Source: an uncultured Ruminococcus sp.
Lineage (GTDB): Bacteria > Bacillota > Clostridia > Oscillospirales > Ruminococcaceae
Assembly (NCBI GenBank): GCA_946413815.1
Contig: CAMKMD010000042.1
Span: forward strand, 1 to 36,439
Reading direction: 5' to 3'
DNA length: 36,439 nucleotides
In this document: positions 1 through 7,754 of the stretch, piece after piece
How the letters are laid out: each line of letters begins with the position of its first letter
Position numbering within the stretch: position 1 is the stretch's first letter
The notes under the pieces: generated by a model
What the model saw: only the letters and a program-made list of their open reading frames with translations
Databases searched by the model: none
What the model was told of the DNA's origin: nothing
Program-made: the position numbers and the translations under genes

Positions 1-51
1 TCACCGAGACGAGCCTGATACTTTTATATTGGGGCGTATTATACTTGACAC

Positions 52-906
52 TTACTTTATATCATCTCTTAATTGTTCTAATACACTATATGCAAATTTA
101 ACATGGCCGGACTCCACATTCATCTTGGTATCGTGTACCATTTGATTACATATCCTTTTGGCCTTATATAGTTTATCGATAAATTCGATGTTCAGCAATT
201 TGTAATAATTGCAAACCCGGATATTCTCGCTTAGATTATCCTTTATATATGAATAACCCTTATTGTGGATAATAATACACTTTACGCCTATTTCTAAGCC
301 AATTCGAATGTCAAGTAAAGAGTGAGAATAGTCTTTCGTCTCTCTAAACTTGGAAGCACTTAGAAGTTGACTGTTGATTCGCAGTAATTCGTTATTGTAA
401 TGCTCCTTCGAATTTCTCCCTCGGTCTTTACCAGAGCGGTCGAATCCCTCTTTATTGTATCCTTCACGATTATACTCTTCACGATCATAACCAAAACGGT
501 TAAATCCGGCCTTGTTATAGCCATCATAACCGTATCCTTCCTGATCAAAGCCAGCTTTATTGAAGCCCTGACGGTCAAAGCCTGACTTATTATAGCCATC
601 TCGATTGTAGCCGTCTCGATCATAACCATTCCGATTATAATTCTCACGATCAAAACCAGAACGGTTAAATCCAGCCTTGTTATAGCCATCATAACCGTAT
701 CCTTCCTGATCAAAACCGGCATTATTGAAGCCTTGACGATTAAATCCGGATTTATTATAGCCATATCGGTTATATCCGTCTCGATCATAGCCGTTTATAT
801 TATATCCGTCTTCATCGTAATGATAGTTACTATATAGTTGCCCGCAGAGTTTAGCAACAGAACCTATACCTCGTGCTAAGACATATATAGCTTTTCCTGT
901 ACTCAA
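52..906 (-). CDS. Aromatic/glycine pentapeptide-repeat protein with HEPN-like C-terminal domain
   Basis: Unrecognised 284-residue protein. Residues about 30-165 are some 26 consecutive pentapeptides of the form [Y/F][N/D]xxG, such as YDRDG, YNKSG and FDQEG. An 11-unit block (55 residues, 165 bp) is duplicated in tandem. Residues about 170-284 are helical and end in KAKRICNQMVHD, giving R251-x6-H258, the Rx4-6H pattern of HEPN ribonuclease-like domains; the fold looks DUF4145/HEPN-like. The start is TTG at 906, inside the stop of the upstream gene (TTGA overlap), with GGAGG 9-10 bases before it, so the pair is translationally coupled. There is no signal peptide. The repeat and the R/H motif are visible directly; RNase activity is inference, since many HEPN domains are only binding modules. 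It may be expressed in sporulation (see the box at 1355-1368). Confidence 0.8.
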   Translation of the reverse strand: MSTGKAIYVLARGIGSVAKLCGQLYSNYHYDEDGYNINGYDRDGYNRYGYNKSGFNRQGFNNAGFDQEGYGYDGYNKAGFNRSGFDRENYNRNGYDRDGYNRDGYNKSGFDRQGFNKAGFDQEGYGYDGYNKAGFNRFGYDREEYNREGYNKEGFDRSGKDRGRNSKEHYNNELLRINSQLLSASKFRETKDYSHSLLDIRIGLEIGVKCIIIHNKGYSYIKDNLSENIRVCNYYKLLNIEFIDKLYKAKRICNQMVHDTKMNVESGHVKFAYSVLEQLRDDIK

Positions 907-1304
907 GCTGCACTACCTCCTTTCGTATATGCTTCTACCCATGTTTGTCCCTCTTTAAGGACGATATTGTGTTCTTTGGCCAATGCTATCTTATCCGCAG
1001 AGGCGTGCCACCCCTCATGAAGATTTCGGATATGTCTTCCGACTTCTTGTGGTACACACTTCTCAGTGTTTGATAATGCTGTTGACGTATCAGAAGATAC
1101 TTCTGATACAGCTGAAGCTGTATCAGTTATCGTCTCGGCAGAAGTTTCGGTAACTTTTTTTATTGATGACCAGAATGCTTTAAGAGCGTTCTTATTTTTG
1201 ATAGCAAGAATTACCGCTATCAGTGCAGCAATACCTAAACCAGCAATCAGTAGCTGCTTTTTGTGTCCCTTGATCCACTGAATCACCTGTGATTTTTCTT
1301 TCAT
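903..1304 (-). CDS. Small single-pass membrane protein, first gene of the repeat/HEPN operon
   Basis: Hypothetical 133-residue protein. A basic N-terminus (KGHKKQ) precedes one transmembrane segment at residues about 18-36. A Ser/Thr/Val-rich helical stretch follows (about 45-82), resembling spacer regions of DUF883/YtxH-type envelope proteins. The C-terminal domain of about 45 residues contains GRHIRNLHEGWHAS and ends near EGQTWVEAY; it looks conserved, but I cannot assign a function. The start ATG at 1304 has AAGGAGG about 9 bases upstream. Its stop overlaps the TTG start of the repeat/HEPN gene, so the two are probably made together and may interact at the membrane (inference). Confidence 0.8.
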   Translation of the reverse strand: MKEKSQVIQWIKGHKKQLLIAGLGIAALIAVILAIKNKNALKAFWSSIKKVTETSAETITDTASAVSEVSSDTSTALSNTEKCVPQEVGRHIRNLHEGWHASADKIALAKEHNIVLKEGQTWVEAYTKGGSAA

Positions 1305-1354
1305 GCTTTATAGCCTCCTTATATAATTGACTATTATTCATGGTGAATATCATC

Positions 1355-1383
1355 TGACTGTAGTATGTAAAGCGTATAATGCT
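1355..1383 (-). promoter_or_regulatory. Candidate sporulation (sigma-G-like) promoter for the 133/284-residue operon
   Basis: On the minus strand CATACTA (1367-1361) matches the sigma-G/sigma-F -10 consensus CATAMTA. It lies in a 14-bp block (TGACTGTAGTATGT on the plus strand, 1355-1368) identical to the block at 5297-5310 upstream of the spore-protein gene. The -10 is about 57 bases from the ATG, close to the distance at the spore-protein gene. The -35 match is poor: the best is TTATA with a 16-bp spacer. Confidence 0.45.
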
Positions 1384-1406
1384 TATAATACTTTGATATA
1401 TAGGTG

Positions 1407-1868
1407 TTAGTCATATAATCTCATTATCTTTTCCTCTTCCTCAGAGAGAAGTTTCTCTTGTCTCTGAATTTTGTTTTCAATCATTCTCTCGTCAGATACG
1501 AACATCTTTATTCTATTGATATTTTCATCAAGACTATTCATATCATTATGAGAGATTGCATTAATGCATTTCCGGTAAAGTGAGGATTTATCCATAATTG
1601 AGAAAAGATAATCCTGATACATCACTAATAAAGAAACCAGAAGATGCATCATATCCACACTTTCTGCGCCCCAGTAATCCAATTCAACACGACCAATGCG
1701 CTCAGCAAGATTCTGAAGCTTTGTGCGACAGTTTTTAATATCAATATTGCTATTTGTATACGCATCCAGAAGCAGATCAAGCAGTTCTTTTTTATTCTTG
1801 TTTTTCAAGTCTGCTTTGAGAAGCGCTTGAGCAACAACTGATCCGCTAAACACTACAGAACCAATCAC
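1407..1868 (-). CDS. Hypothetical helical protein, probably 5'-truncated
   Basis: Unrecognised. The first usable start is GTG at 1868 (153 residues), but no Shine-Dalgarno sequence precedes it. The frame stays open 24 codons further upstream, to a stop at about 1941-1943, without any ATG, GTG or TTG. That upstream stretch reads like protein (…KPISIPKVAAFSTLINP), so the gene has probably lost its 5' end. The visible part is hydrophobic at first (residues 1-17), then helical and charged, ending in a likely coiled coil (residues about 125-150, rich in K, E and R). It is in line with the operon upstream but 102 bp downstream of it on the plus map, with no shared overlap. It could instead be intact with a weak start. 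Confidence 0.5.
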   Translation of the reverse strand: MIGSVVFSGSVVAQALLKADLKNKNKKELLDLLLDAYTNSNIDIKNCRTKLQNLAERIGRVELDYWGAESVDMMHLLVSLLVMYQDYLFSIMDKSSLYRKCINAISHNDMNSLDENINRIKMFVSDERMIENKIQRQEKLLSEEEEKIMRLYD

Positions 1869-2318
1869 AGGATTGATTAATGTAGAAAAAGCAGCAACTT
1901 TAGGAATTGATATCGGCTTACAGGAACGTCTGAATAGCGGTTATGTGCTAATCTATTATTACAAAACAGTAATGTGAAATTAAAGAAAGAGTAATTTTGA
2001 TAGTGTATAATAGCTGTTATGAAGCCGATGTACGGAGCAACACAGATATCTACTGTATGGAGAGACAGGTATTCTTAACTAATCAGTGATATACTCTTTT
2101 CATAAAAGGTTATACCGGGTCGGAAGACCCGATAACATAGAGAGCGAAGCAACAGATAAACGATACAGCATGATAGGGAAATCAGTAATCCGGAAATACT
2201 GATATGACAGTTTATACCGTTCACACGACAGGAGATACCGCTAACGCAGTTTTACGACATATCTTCATGAAATGTGATATACTATGAATGAAGCACAGGT
2301 ACCGGTGCATCAGACAGA
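1869..2318. other. Intergenic region without recognisable genes
   Basis: About 450 bases with no convincing coding frame. A small GC hairpin, CGGGTC-GGAA-GACCCG, lies at about 2116-2131. The reading frame into 1407-1868 extends a short way in from the left. The right side leads into a degraded gene. Confidence 0.4.
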
Positions 2319-2560
2319 GTATTTATCAAAGCAGAACTCGATGAAAGCGTGATGAGATACCGGACGGCGAGTGCGTTTACTTTGATGAGGCATACGAACG
2401 CCTTATAAAATTGCAGGAACTTGAACTTGCAAGTATTGATGTGAATATGTTCAAGGCTATAAACAATCAGCTGATAAACGACGGCTGCGGACTTTTCAGA
2501 GGCCGTCAGATCCTGCCTTTCGAGCATTTGTCACGTTTTCAGAATGATCTTATAGATTAA
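2319..2560 (+). pseudogene. Frameshifted remnant of a small gene
   Basis: Two adjacent frames read like one protein. From 2322 the frame gives FIKAELDESV. From 2345 a different frame gives a 71-codon stretch containing DGECVYFDEAYERLIKL and FRGRQILPFEHLSRF, ending at TAA 2558-2560. A single indel near 2345 would join them. No start codon with a ribosome binding site precedes the fragment. The family is not recognised. Composition and codon pattern suggest real coding ancestry. Confidence 0.45.
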
Positions 2561-3034
2561 CTGTGAGCTGTAAATTTTTTGAATATCAGTTGAATTAGTA
2601 TGTATACCTTGACAGAGCTGTTCTCACATCCGGCAGGAACAATTCTCCTTCCATTCACTATATGATATTCAGACAGGCTCACCTTCGAGGTGAGCCTGAT
2701 GATTATCTATGAGTTTTACGGTTACCAATGTCGGGCGATGGATGATGACAACAAGTGGATATTATTTTACTCTTACCAAGTATCAACGCTTCATAGATTT
2801 AATATAAAATTCGGCAATTCAACGGATAAACGATATCTAAACTGTTTACGACTATAATTTTCAACGGAAATGCAACTCGAAATAGTAACATCTGAATGCT
2901 CTTAAAATGGCATTTTTTGATAACGGACTTTTCCACTTCTACAAGTAAAAGCGGAATATTTCAGCGATTCATGCCGCAGTTATAGCTGTAGTAAATTGAT
3001 AAAAATGAGAAACAAATTGGTGTGGATAGTAAAT
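2561..3034. other. Intergenic region holding one palindromic repeat copy
   Basis: No gene is supported here. The only clear structure is the degenerate palindromic repeat at 2674-2725. The right end leads into the promoter at 3035-3063. Confidence 0.4.
2674..2725. repeat. Palindromic repeat family, degenerate copy A
   Basis: The core is a perfect 11-bp hairpin, CAGGCTCACCT-TCG-AGGTGAGCCTG (2674-2698). To its right lies a degenerate arm ending TTTTACGGTTAC (2714-2725). Core and arm correspond to the near-perfect palindrome at 4865-4958, which ends in TTTACGCTTAC. The left arm is missing or too diverged to see. Confidence 0.6.
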
Positions 3035-3063
3035 TTGACAATCCTTGACAGAGATAGTATAAT
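3035..3063 (+). promoter_or_regulatory. Sigma-A promoter of the LRR/transglutaminase gene
   Basis: TTGACA (3035-3040), a 17-bp spacer, then TATAAT (3058-3063): both hexamers match consensus exactly. It leaves an untranslated leader of about 105 bases before the ATG at 3174. Confidence 0.8.
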
Positions 3064-3173
3064 ACCATTCGAGGCCTCAAATATTTATTTTTGTAGAGAT
3101 TTATACAAATAAAGCATAGTCTATAGTATTTTGAAACAATAATCATAAAACAATTACCGGGAGGTTATTAATT

Positions 3174-4637
3174 ATGTATTCAAAAAATATCATAGCTGGT
3201 ATGCTTATTGCTGCCACAGTTTGTTCAGCTTCATTGAACAATAACGCTGCAGTTTTTACAGAAAATTCTGTTATAGCAGATGCTGCAGATTCTACTTCTG
3301 AGATCGCTTACGTCAATCTTAAGTATATTATCAATCCTTCAACAAAGCAGGCTCAGCTCTCTGGAGTTAACTATATGCCTCTGAAAGAAGTCAGTGTTCC
3401 TGCAACTTTCACATGGCATGGTATCACATACAAAGTAACGAGCATCAAGAGCAGTGCTTTTAAGAATAATAAGTACATCACTTCTGTTGATCTTAGCCTT
3501 GCGAACAATCTTACTAACATTGGCGCATATGCTTTTCAGAATGTAAAAACTCTGAAATCTATCAAGTTCAACAGCGTTATCAACTCAATCGGAACATACA
3601 CTTTTTCAGGTTGTACAGCACTTTCAAATGTTAATTTCAATGGTAATCACAAAATTACAAATATTTTTGCCAATGCGTTCTCAGACTGTACCAGCCTTAA
3701 TTCAATCAGTATACCTTCAAGTGTTACTACTATCTATAATAATGCGTTTTCTAATTCAGGACTTGCCGAGCTCACAATTCCTAACAGTGTCAAGAATATA
3801 TATGCCAATGCTTTCAGCGACTGTAAGAAACTTAAAAAAATAACATTTGAAGCAAATTCAAACGGCGGGGCTGGCCTTTCACTTGGAGCAGATGCCTTTA
3901 AAAATGACACAGCTCTCAGGGATGTTTACTTCAACAGAACAGGTATCGAGGCATCTTTAAGTTCTTTTGCAAGCTGCTATCAGAAGATTGGTGATTTTTA
4001 CTATTCTTTCAATTCTTACGGTAACGGACAGACAGATTATTGCAGATCTATCTACAGAAAGCTGCTTTCACAGTGGGGACTCAAGTATAGTACAAATTAC
4101 ACCGAACAGCAGCAGAGAGAGTTTTTCGCAAAACTCGGAGAATATCTCGGAGGCACCGAGTCTAAAACTGGTTATATGGTTCGTGGCGAGCTTAGGCCTC
4201 AGGCTCAGTGTGGTATGGCTGCAACAGTTATAAGTGCCAGAAAGGGAACTTGTGGCGGATTCTCAAGAGTATACTATGATATGTGTCTTCAGGCAGGCGT
4301 ACCGTCAAGCAGAGTTCTGTTTGCCGGAGATTGTCACTGCCATGCATGGAATTATGTAAAGATAGGCAATAATTGGTATAATATAGATTCTTCAAACAAG
4401 ATCGGATTATGTGGTTCGCAGGAATTCAAGAATAAGATGGGATGGTATACAGATATTCCCACTAACAGTAATTTTGCTTATCACGCTCCACAAAATTGGT
4501 ACGCAAGCGTAAAGAATTACATTGGTTCTGATGATGCTGGTAACTACGTATCTCCTGTTACTAAGCTTTTTGATGAAATACTTAATAGTAGTCACAGTGA
4601 GTGGGACATCAGCTTTACTGGTACAAGAGTTAAGTGA
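3174..4637 (+). CDS. Secreted leucine-rich-repeat protein with transglutaminase-like domain
   Basis: 487 residues. The N-terminal hydrophobic stretch (about 5-24) looks like a signal peptide. Residues about 90-270 are BspA-type (LRR_5) repeats, seen as recurring AF.NC..L..I.IP..V..I units. Residues about 340-420 form a transglutaminase-like cysteine-protease fold with a recognisable triad: C360 in GTCGGFSR, H390 in HCHAWNYV and D405 in WYNIDSS. The family cleaves or cross-links amides; the substrate is unknown. With an LRR adhesive domain it probably works at the cell surface on host, diet or wall polymers (inference). There is no sortase motif. GGGAGG lies 8 bases upstream of the ATG. The gene is monocistronic, between its own promoter and a strong terminator. 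Confidence 0.88.
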   Translation: MYSKNIIAGMLIAATVCSASLNNNAAVFTENSVIADAADSTSEIAYVNLKYIINPSTKQAQLSGVNYMPLKEVSVPATFTWHGITYKVTSIKSSAFKNNKYITSVDLSLANNLTNIGAYAFQNVKTLKSIKFNSVINSIGTYTFSGCTALSNVNFNGNHKITNIFANAFSDCTSLNSISIPSSVTTIYNNAFSNSGLAELTIPNSVKNIYANAFSDCKKLKKITFEANSNGGAGLSLGADAFKNDTALRDVYFNRTGIEASLSSFASCYQKIGDFYYSFNSYGNGQTDYCRSIYRKLLSQWGLKYSTNYTEQQQREFFAKLGEYLGGTESKTGYMVRGELRPQAQCGMAATVISARKGTCGGFSRVYYDMCLQAGVPSSRVLFAGDCHCHAWNYVKIGNNWYNIDSSNKIGLCGSQEFKNKMGWYTDIPTNSNFAYHAPQNWYASVKNYIGSDDAGNYVSPVTKLFDEILNSSHSEWDISFTGTRVK

Positions 4638-4733
4638 TCATTCCGACAGGCAACATGATTAGGAATAGACAATATCTTTAATACAATGAAAAGTTTGTTT
4701 TACAAACGAAAATACATGATATAAACAGAGTAG

Positions 4734-4763
4734 GGGAGGGCTGAAAAATCAGTCCTCCCTTTT
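4734..4763 (+). terminator. Intrinsic terminator after the LRR/transglutaminase gene
   Basis: GGGAGGGCTGA (4734-4744), AAAA loop, TCAGTCCTCCC (4749-4759), then TTTT. The 11-bp stem has one G-T wobble. Confidence 0.85.
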
Positions 4764-4793
4764 GTCGTTGATACTTGTATCAACGTTACAATC

Positions 4794-4978
4794 GTAAGCG
4801 TAAAAAAATCGTAAGAGAAAATATTCTGTATTCAATATACGAATCAGGCTCACTGCAAAGTGAGGTAAGCGTAAACTGCAAACATATAGTATCAGAGAAA
4901 CAGGCTCACCTCGGTGAGCCTGTTTCTTTGATACTATGTATCGGCGGTTTACGCTTACTATCGGCGGTTTACGCTTAC
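4794..4978. repeat. Composite palindromic repeat: one copy apparently nested in another
   Basis: An outer left arm starts GTAAGCGTAAA at 4794 and reaches a CAGGCTCACT-GCAA-AGTGAG core ending near 4864. A complete inner palindrome occupies 4865-4958. After it, 4959-4978 repeats the right-arm end TATCGGCGGTTTACGCTTAC exactly. The simplest reading is an inner copy inserted in an outer copy; a 20-bp tandem duplication of the right end is the alternative. Confidence 0.55.
4865..4958. repeat. Palindromic repeat family, complete copy (about 94 bp)
   Basis: Left arm 4865-4910 and right arm 4913-4958 are 46-base reverse complements with about 6 mismatches and a 2-base centre. The termini are GTAAGCGTAAA and TTTACGCTTAC; the inner core is AACAGGCTCACC/GGTGAGCCTGTT. 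It has no coding capacity. Size and symmetry fit a MITE or a REP/BIME-type element; no transposase for it is in the window. Confidence 0.7.
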
Positions 4979-4982
4979 AGTA

Positions 4983-5258
4983 TTACAGGTATATCCCTAC
5001 AAAGTAGGTCAGATTAAATCCATGCCCCGGCTTACGCACTGAATTCCTGTTATATGTAAATTGTTGTTCTGACACCATCAGATGGACCATACGTCCGCCG
5101 ATAGAGCCGGCCTCTCTTGAAGTGAGGTCACCGTTGTAGCCCTGGCTGAGATCAACGCCGAGCTCGCTTGCGGACTCCATCTTGAATCTGTTAAGAGCAT
5201 CTCTGCCCTTCTGTGTCATAACGCCCTTGTTTGAAGAACCTGAATTACCGTTGCTCAT
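4983..5258 (-). CDS. Alpha/beta-type small acid-soluble spore protein
   Basis: 91 residues. Alpha/beta SASPs coat and protect DNA in the dormant spore. The family signature is clear: ALNRFKMESASELGVDL followed by GYNGDLTSREAGSIGGRMV. The start ATG at 5258 was chosen because AGGAG lies about 9 bases upstream; the frame is open further upstream without such a site. Typical family members are about 60-75 residues. Here the usual Lys/Glu-rich end after GGRMV is replaced by a tail of about 35 residues ending in a hydrophobic stretch (FNLTYFVGIYL), perhaps from a shifted or replaced 3' end next to the palindromic repeat. A sigma-G-like promoter precedes it. Confidence 0.88.
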   Translation of the reverse strand: MSNGNSGSSNKGVMTQKGRDALNRFKMESASELGVDLSQGYNGDLTSREAGSIGGRMVHLMVSEQQFTYNRNSVRKPGHGFNLTYFVGIYL

Positions 5259-5302
5259 AATTATTATCTCCTTTGAAAATCTATTATCTGATGCCGTGAC
5301 TG

Positions 5303-5331
5303 TAGTATGTCTCATGCAGAGTCCGTTATGA
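5303..5331 (-). promoter_or_regulatory. Sigma-G-type promoter of the spore-protein gene
   Basis: Minus strand: TCATA (5331-5327), 17-bp spacer, CATACTA (5309-5303). The sigma-G consensus is GMATR-N17/18-CATAMTA, so 4/5 and 7/7 positions match. The start codon is 45 bases beyond the -10, as expected for a forespore gene. Confidence 0.7.
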
Positions 5332-5616
5332 CAGGAAATAGCTGTCATTAGCTTCATGAACAGAATGGAAAGGTCATTATTCACAGTATTGGTAAAACAT
5401 CTTTTGTCGGAAAAAAATCTCAGAACAACAGTATGCCGGCTTGATAGATATGATCATGAGTCGGGAGCAGGCTGGCTGACCGCTGCGAACGAAAAAGCAG
5501 ATGAATAGTTTCCGGAACAGATACTGCGTACCTGAAACGAAATTCATGAAAGCATAACGGTTGACCTCATAGCAGTCAGGTTCTGAAGGCTTGCACTTGT
5601 TATTTTATGTACTGGA
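5332..5616. other. Intergenic spacer without recognisable gene
   Basis: Between the divergent spore-protein and LRR promoters. No convincing coding frame, repeat or RNA structure was found. Confidence 0.4.
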
Positions 5617-5645
5617 TTGAAAACCAGCTGCGACTATGGTATAAT
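5617..5645 (+). promoter_or_regulatory. Sigma-A promoter of the cytosolic LRR gene
   Basis: TTGAAA (5617-5622), 17-bp spacer, TATAAT (5640-5645), preceded by TGG, which also makes an extended -10. The leader is about 50 bases. Confidence 0.75.
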
Positions 5646-5703
5646 TGTTATTGTACAAATATGATGGGTTGTACGCATATGCCCGAACACACAGGAGGTT
5701 ATC

Positions 5704-7593
5704 ATGGCTGAATTTATAATGAAAGACACGGTTCTGCAAAAGTGCAAGCCTGCCGCTGACGAAACAGATATTGTCATTCCTGCCGGTGTGACAAGAATTG
5801 CTCCGAAGGCTTTTTACAAGCTCAAAACCATCCGAACGGTCACGATCCCCGAAACCGTGAGCAAAATCGGACACAGTGCGTTTGAATTATGCCCGGATCT
5901 GACGGTTGTTACGATCATGCCTCCGCAAAGCCCGGATACCGGTCTGAAGCACATCGAATACCAGGCTTTTGGAAGCTGTCAGCAGCTCACAATCTGCAAG
6001 CTGCCGGAGACAGTGACTAAAATTGAACGATGGGCTTTTTCCGGCTGCACCGCACTCAGGGAAATGCCCCTGCCGGATGGCCTGACGGATGTGAGCGATC
6101 ATCTCCTCAGCTGCTGTGAGTCCATCACAAAAGCTGTCATTCCGGCCGGGATGACGACCGTTCCCCCGCAAATGTTCAGCGGCTGCATCAATCTTTCGGA
6201 AGTCACGGTTCACGAAGGCGTGAAAGAGATCAATGCAGAAGCCTTCAAGGATTGTAAAAACCTGCATGACATCACGCTGCCGGAATCGCTGACACTCATC
6301 AGCAGAGACGCCTTTTCCGGCAGCGGGATCCGCAGACTTCGCATCCCTGCCAATGTAAGTATTCTCGCACACGGATTCCGGAACTGCGCAGAGCTGACAG
6401 AAATCGAATTTGCCGTTTTTCCGCAGAAGGGTACGAAAATCCGGGAGCATCTGGAAAATATCCTCTGGGAATCGCCGGAGCTGATCGAGGTCATACTGCG
6501 CGGAAATCAGGTGCCGCAGGACTTCTGCGATTTTCTGGACTGGATGGAAAAAGAACGGCACAGCGATGAAGAGGAGCTCCCGAAGGACGACGACCGTCCG
6601 TGGCATGAAGCACTCATTGATATGCTTGAAGCTGACGACTATATTCTCATTCTGGATACAATTTCCGGCGTCAGTATGCAGTTATACCGTGTCATCGGGA
6701 ATGAATATGAACGTTCCTATGAAATGAACAACGCCAGATTCGGGAAAACGACGCCCTATGACCGCTGGAAAGACACCTTCAAGTGGATGATGGACAACGA
6801 TCAGGCGCTGCGAGCTTATCGCTACGAAAACGGTAAGCTGACGGAGATCCGGGAGCTGTCAAAACAGGTTTATGATCCGCGGGTATATGACGGCTGCGTG
6901 AACGCTGTGATTCTGCGCAATGAGTTCGGGCTGGAACCAAAAGACGAAAAGGTAAAAGCAGATTTTGCAGCCAGTCTCGCCAAAGCTGAAAAATTCATGC
7001 AGACGCTGCTGTACGCCTGCTATGCTGATGACCGCAGCGCGATTCTCGAACGTGCCAGAACAGCAAGCAAAACCGCGCTCAACGAGAAGTTTGAATACTT
7101 CGGAACGCCGCTGACCTTCTGTGCAAAGCATGATTTTTTGGAAGGCTTCAAAGCCATTGCTGAGCGCGGCGGCGATATCACAAAACAGATCGTGGGCGGA
7201 ACGGTCTCGCCCATCGGGGAGGCGCTTGCCCATTCGCCGGCCATCACGCTGTATATCGCGCAGGAGCACCCGGAAGCATTCGACGCCCATCACAAAAACT
7301 GGAATCAATGCTATGAGCTTGCCCGATGCAGCGATACCAGAGTCTGGGATATCCTGTTTTGCAGATGGGGTGCAGATGGCATGGAAGCGATGTATTTCAC
7401 CTATCTGCTCGATCAGAGTAACGTCAATCTCACCATGATCCGTTATCTGATCGAACACGGCGCCGATTTCCTTCGCATCAACAGTGACTTTGGCTGTAAT
7501 GCGCTGGAATTCGCACAGCAGCAGTATGAAAAATACTGTGACGAATCGCACAAAGCGGCGCTGGAGCTTCTGCAAGCTGCCGCACGCAAATAA
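5704..7593 (+). CDS. Cytosolic leucine-rich-repeat protein with ankyrin-like C-terminal half
   Basis: 629 residues with no signal peptide or membrane segment. Residues about 20-260 are BspA-type LRR_5 repeats (…I.IP..VT.I...AF..C..L…). Residues about 280-300 form an acidic linker (DEEELPKDDD). The C-terminal half is helical; its last 230 residues resemble degenerate ankyrin-type units (TPLTFCAKHDFLEGFKAI, IRYLIEHGADFL). Both halves are protein-interaction scaffolds; no catalytic motif is seen. AGGAGG lies 6-7 bases before the ATG. Base composition is visibly richer in G+C than both neighbours, suggesting later acquisition. It has its own promoter and is flanked by palindromic repeat copies. 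The partner is unknown. Confidence 0.85.
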   Translation: MAEFIMKDTVLQKCKPAADETDIVIPAGVTRIAPKAFYKLKTIRTVTIPETVSKIGHSAFELCPDLTVVTIMPPQSPDTGLKHIEYQAFGSCQQLTICKLPETVTKIERWAFSGCTALREMPLPDGLTDVSDHLLSCCESITKAVIPAGMTTVPPQMFSGCINLSEVTVHEGVKEINAEAFKDCKNLHDITLPESLTLISRDAFSGSGIRRLRIPANVSILAHGFRNCAELTEIEFAVFPQKGTKIREHLENILWESPELIEVILRGNQVPQDFCDFLDWMEKERHSDEEELPKDDDRPWHEALIDMLEADDYILILDTISGVSMQLYRVIGNEYERSYEMNNARFGKTTPYDRWKDTFKWMMDNDQALRAYRYENGKLTEIRELSKQVYDPRVYDGCVNAVILRNEFGLEPKDEKVKADFAASLAKAEKFMQTLLYACYADDRSAILERARTASKTALNEKFEYFGTPLTFCAKHDFLEGFKAIAERGGDITKQIVGGTVSPIGEALAHSPAITLYIAQEHPEAFDAHHKNWNQCYELARCSDTRVWDILFCRWGADGMEAMYFTYLLDQSNVNLTMIRYLIEHGADFLRINSDFGCNALEFAQQQYEKYCDESHKAALELLQAAARK

Positions 7594-7599
7594 ACCGCT

Positions 7600-7645
7600 T
7601 GTTTCGTTTCTGATAAATGAAGGTATAGTAGCGGTTTACGCTTAC
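7600..7645. repeat. Palindromic repeat family, right-half copy
   Basis: Ends in GCGGTTTACGCTTAC (7631-7645), identical to the right end of the complete copy. The preceding 30 bases (CTTGTTTC…CTGATA…TATAGTA) resemble its right arm with small indels. It follows the stop of the LRR gene directly. Confidence 0.5.
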
Positions 7646-7650
7646 CAAAA

Positions 7651-7683
7651 AGCCGTCCATCCGGGATATCCGGGTGAACGGCT
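7651..7683. terminator. Imperfect hairpin, possible terminator (stronger in minus orientation)
   Basis: AGCCGT…CCGG-GATAT-CCGG…ACGGCT. The run of five A on its left gives a U-tract for transcripts moving leftward; no gene on that strand uses it obviously. Confidence 0.35.
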
Positions 7684-7754
7684 TAAATGCTATGCTGCGG
7701 GTTTATGCTGATTCTGAAAAAGACATCTGCTGTATCTGTTCCGCCCGTAGAGAA

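Noticed and set aside
1..25. Possible truncated copy of the palindromic repeat at the window start (GAGCCTGATAC)
   Set aside because: Too short and interrupted to separate from chance.
360..788. 142-codon minus-strand frame inside the repeat protein gene
   Set aside because: It is a frame shadow of the 165-bp duplicated repeat and has no start signal.
2116..2131. Hairpin CGGGTC-GGAA-GACCCG as a riboswitch or terminator
   Set aside because: Isolated 6-bp stem with no T-run and no gene in register; not enough to call.
2282..2527. 81-codon minus-strand frame
   Set aside because: It is antisense to the degraded gene at 2319-2560, whose plus-strand translation looks far more protein-like.
4775..5017. 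80-codon plus-strand frame in the repeat region
   Set aside because: It consists almost entirely of palindromic repeat sequence, with no start site of quality.
5887..7575. Long minus-strand frames (239 and 238 codons) inside the G+C-rich LRR gene
   Set aside because: They mirror the plus-strand codons of a clear LRR protein, which has promoter and ribosome site; such long antisense frames are expected in G+C-rich genes.
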